6,937 bases of DNA from Collinsella sp. (lineage in GTDB: Bacteria > Actinomycetota > Coriobacteriia > Coriobacteriales > Coriobacteriaceae): the NCBI GenBank assembly GCA_019414645.1, contig DXLP01000024.1, positions 1 to 6,937 of the forward strand, given 5' to 3'. A program made the translations under genes and the position numbers. Every line of letters begins with the position of its first letter. Within the stretch, counting starts at the first letter, position 1. Below the pieces are notes generated by a model that saw only the letters and a program-made list of their open reading frames with translations, had not been told where the DNA came from and did not search any database. Shown in pieces: positions 4,988 through 6,937 of the stretch.

Positions 4988-6937
4988 TTGAAGCTCATCA
5001 TCGCCGAGAAAAACGACGCCGCGCGTCAGATCGCCGAGCGTCTGTCCACGGGTAAGCCCAAAAAGGACAAGGTGTACAACACCGCCATCTACCGCTTTGA
5101 GTGGAAGGGCGAGGAGTGCGTGACGATCGGCCTTGCCGGTCACATCCTTGCGCCTGATTTTTGCGACAGCGTGCTGTTCGATAAAAAGCTGGGCTGGTAT
5201 TCGGTCACCGAGGACGGCGAGATACTGCCGGCCGACATGCCCGATGGCCTGGCGCGTCCGCCTTACGACACCAAGCGTAAGCCGTTCCTTGCCGATGGCA
5301 TCTCCATTAAGGGCTGGAAGCTCGAGAGTCTGCCTTACCTCACCTGGGCGCCCGTCATTAAGTTGCCGGCTGAGAAAGAGCTCATTCGCTCGCTTAAGAA
5401 CCTCGCCAAAAAGTCCGACAGCGTCATCATTGCCACGGACTTCGATCGCGAGGGCGAGCTGATCGGTTCGGACGCCCTCAACAAGGTGCGCGAGGTGGCG
5501 CCCGACTTGCCGGTCGCCCGCGCCCAGTATTCTTCGTTTACCAAGGCCGAGATCACGCAGGCCTTCGATAACCTTGTCTCGCTCGACCAGAACCTGGCCG
5601 ACGCCGGCGAGAGCCGTCAGCACATCGACCTCATTTGGGGTGCGGTGCTGACGCGCTACCTGACGCTCGCCAAGTTTGGCGGCTTTGGTAACGTGCGCTC
5701 CGCCGGCCGCGTGCAGACGCCGACGCTTGCCCTGGTGGTCGAGCGCGAGCGCGAGCGCATGGCGTTTGTGCCCGAGGACTATTGGCAGATTCGCGGCATG
5801 GGTGCCGCGCAGGGCGCTGCCGAGGACGATCGCTTTAAGATCGCGCACAAGACGGCGCGCTTTACCGACAAGGATGCTGCTGAGACGGCGTACGGCCATG
5901 TTGACGGCGTCGCGACGGCAACCGTCGCCGCGGTGACCAAGCGCTCGCGCAAGCAGCAGCCGCCCACGCCGTTTGCGACCACCTCGCTGCAGGCTGCCGC
6001 CGCGGCCGAGGGCATCTCGCCTGCGCGTACCATGCGCATCGCTGAGTCCCTCTACATGGCCGGTCTCATCAGCTACCCGCGTGTCGACAATACCGTGTAC
6101 CCCGCGACGCTCGATCTGGGCGCCGTGGTGAGCGACCTGGCAAAGATCAACCCGGCGCTGGCGCCCGTATGCAAAAAGGTGCTTGCCGGCCCCATGAAGC
6201 CTACGCGCGGCAAAGTCGAGACCACCGACCACCCGCCTATCTATCCCACGGGCGAGGGCGATCCGTCCACGCTCGACGGCGGCCAGCGCAAGCTCTACGA
6301 CCTCATCGCCCGCCGCTTCCTGGCGACGCTCATGGGTCCCGCGACCATCGAGAACACCAAGCTCGAGCTCGATGTGAACGGCGAGCCGTTCGTGGCTTCG
6401 GGCGATGTGCTCGTGACCCCGGGCTTCCGCGAGGCGTACCCGTACGGCCTTAAGCGCGACGAGCAGATGCCGCCGCTGGAGCAGGGCGACACGGTCGACG
6501 TGTTCGACATTAAGCTCGAGGCCAAGCAGACCGAGCCGCCCGCGCGCTACAGCCAGGGCAAGCTCGTGCAGGAGATGGAGAAGCGCGGCCTGGGTACTAA
6601 GTCCACGCGCGCGAGCATCATCGAGCGCCTGTATGCCGTGCGCTACCTCAAAAATGATCCCGTGGAGCCGAGCCAGCTGGGTATCGCCATTATCGATGCG
6701 CTGTCGCAGTTTGCCCCGCGCATCACGAGCCCCGACATGACCAGCGAGCTCGACGGTGACATGACCCGCGTGGAGCGCGGTGAGGACACCGAAGAGCATG
6801 TCGTGACGCACTCGCGCGCGCTGCTGGCCGGCGTGCTCGACGAGCTGCTCAAGCATACGCAGGAGCTGGGCGACGCTATCAGCGACGCCGTCACGGCCGA
6901 TGCGCGCGTGGGCGCCTGCCCCAAGTGCGGCAAGGAC
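4988..6937 (+). CDS. Type IA DNA topoisomerase, archaeal TopA-like (3' end cut off)
   Basis: Type IA topoisomerases relax negative supercoils or unlink DNA by a transient 5'-phosphotyrosine. The window holds the first 650 codons; the end is missing. The Toprim domain opens with MKLIIAEK (catalytic Glu7) and contains TDFDREGE, with metal-binding Asp151, Asp153 and Glu155. SAGRVQTPT (238-246) is the conserved strand-binding motif. The catalytic Tyr363 lies in LISYPRVDNTVYP with Arg365. DHPPIYPT (414-421) follows. At the edge, ACPKCGKD (Cys644, Cys647) begins a C-terminal zinc ribbon. The motifs ESRQHIDLIWG, DNTVYP and DHPPIYP resemble the archaeal TopA group rather than E. coli TopA or TopB; bacterial members are often named topoisomerase III. 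One oddity is Val366 where RTD is usual. The gene starts 54 bases after hypB and may be read from the same transcript. Confidence 0.93.
   Translation, partial: MKLIIAEKNDAARQIAERLSTGKPKKDKVYNTAIYRFEWKGEECVTIGLAGHILAPDFCDSVLFDKKLGWYSVTEDGEILPADMPDGLARPPYDTKRKPFLADGISIKGWKLESLPYLTWAPVIKLPAEKELIRSLKNLAKKSDSVIIATDFDREGELIGSDALNKVREVAPDLPVARAQYSSFTKAEITQAFDNLVSLDQNLADAGESRQHIDLIWGAVLTRYLTLAKFGGFGNVRSAGRVQTPTLALVVERERERMAFVPEDYWQIRGMGAAQGAAEDDRFKIAHKTARFTDKDAAETAYGHVDGVATATVAAVTKRSRKQQPPTPFATTSLQAAAAAEGISPARTMRIAESLYMAGLISYPRVDNTVYPATLDLGAVVSDLAKINPALAPVCKKVLAGPMKPTRGKVETTDHPPIYPTGEGDPSTLDGGQRKLYDLIARRFLATLMGPATIENTKLELDVNGEPFVASGDVLVTPGFREAYPYGLKRDEQMPPLEQGDTVDVFDIKLEAKQTEPPARYSQGKLVQEMEKRGLGTKSTRASIIERLYAVRYLKNDPVEPSQLGIAIIDALSQFAPRITSPDMTSELDGDMTRVERGEDTEEHVVTHSRALLAGVLDELLKHTQELGDAISDAVTADARVGACPKCGKD

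Noticed and set aside
4244..6856. Very long open frame on the minus strand (about 870 codons) across hypB and the topoisomerase gene
   Set aside because: It is antisense to two clearly conserved genes. Such frames arise from high-GC codon bias, and the translation is low-complexity, rich in Arg, Leu, Ala and Gly, with no recognisable domain.

Overview
The window is GC-rich bacterial DNA (protein-coding parts roughly 60-65% G+C by eye) with strong Shine-Dalgarno sites and some GTG/TTG starts. It carries a group Ic aspartate aminotransferase, an RsbV/SpoIIAA-like STAS protein, a minimal Tat system, HypA/HypB and an archaeal-type topoisomerase I. Together these fit a high-GC Gram-positive of the class Coriobacteriia, most likely Collinsella or a close relative. 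That assignment comes from gene content and protein style, not from a marker gene.

Layout. Positions 1-197 are AT-richer DNA with no gene I can support. A small gene on the minus strand (452 down to 198) encodes an unrecognised 84-residue acidic protein. A 149-base divergent intergenic region follows. From 602 all genes are on the plus strand: a PLP-dependent aminotransferase (602-1906), a single-domain STAS anti-sigma factor antagonist (1973-2287), and a 153-base intergenic region with three inverted repeats and a -10-like hexamer. Then comes a closely spaced run: a TatA/TatB-type pore protein (2441-3040), tatC (3040-3831, overlapping by one base), hypA (3838-4194), hypB (4250-4933) and a type IA topoisomerase (from 4988, cut by the window end).

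How the genes fit together. TatA and TatC form the membrane translocase for folded twin-arginine proteins. HypA and HypB are the nickel delivery chaperone pair for [NiFe] hydrogenase. The hypA ribosome-binding site lies inside the 3' end of tatC, so at least tatA-tatC-hypA look co-transcribed. This is biologically sensible, because membrane [NiFe] hydrogenases are exported by Tat only after nickel insertion. No hydrogenase structural gene and no other hyp gene is present here. The topoisomerase is probably a downstream passenger or separately expressed.

Most of this is recognisable core-type gene content. The points most worth a second look are the tat-hyp coupling, the 11-bp stem next to the putative tat promoter, the unusual charged tail of the TatA-like protein, the V-for-T change beside the topoisomerase catalytic tyrosine, and the unrecognised small protein. 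I saw no CRISPR array, tRNA, rRNA, insertion sequence or defence system.
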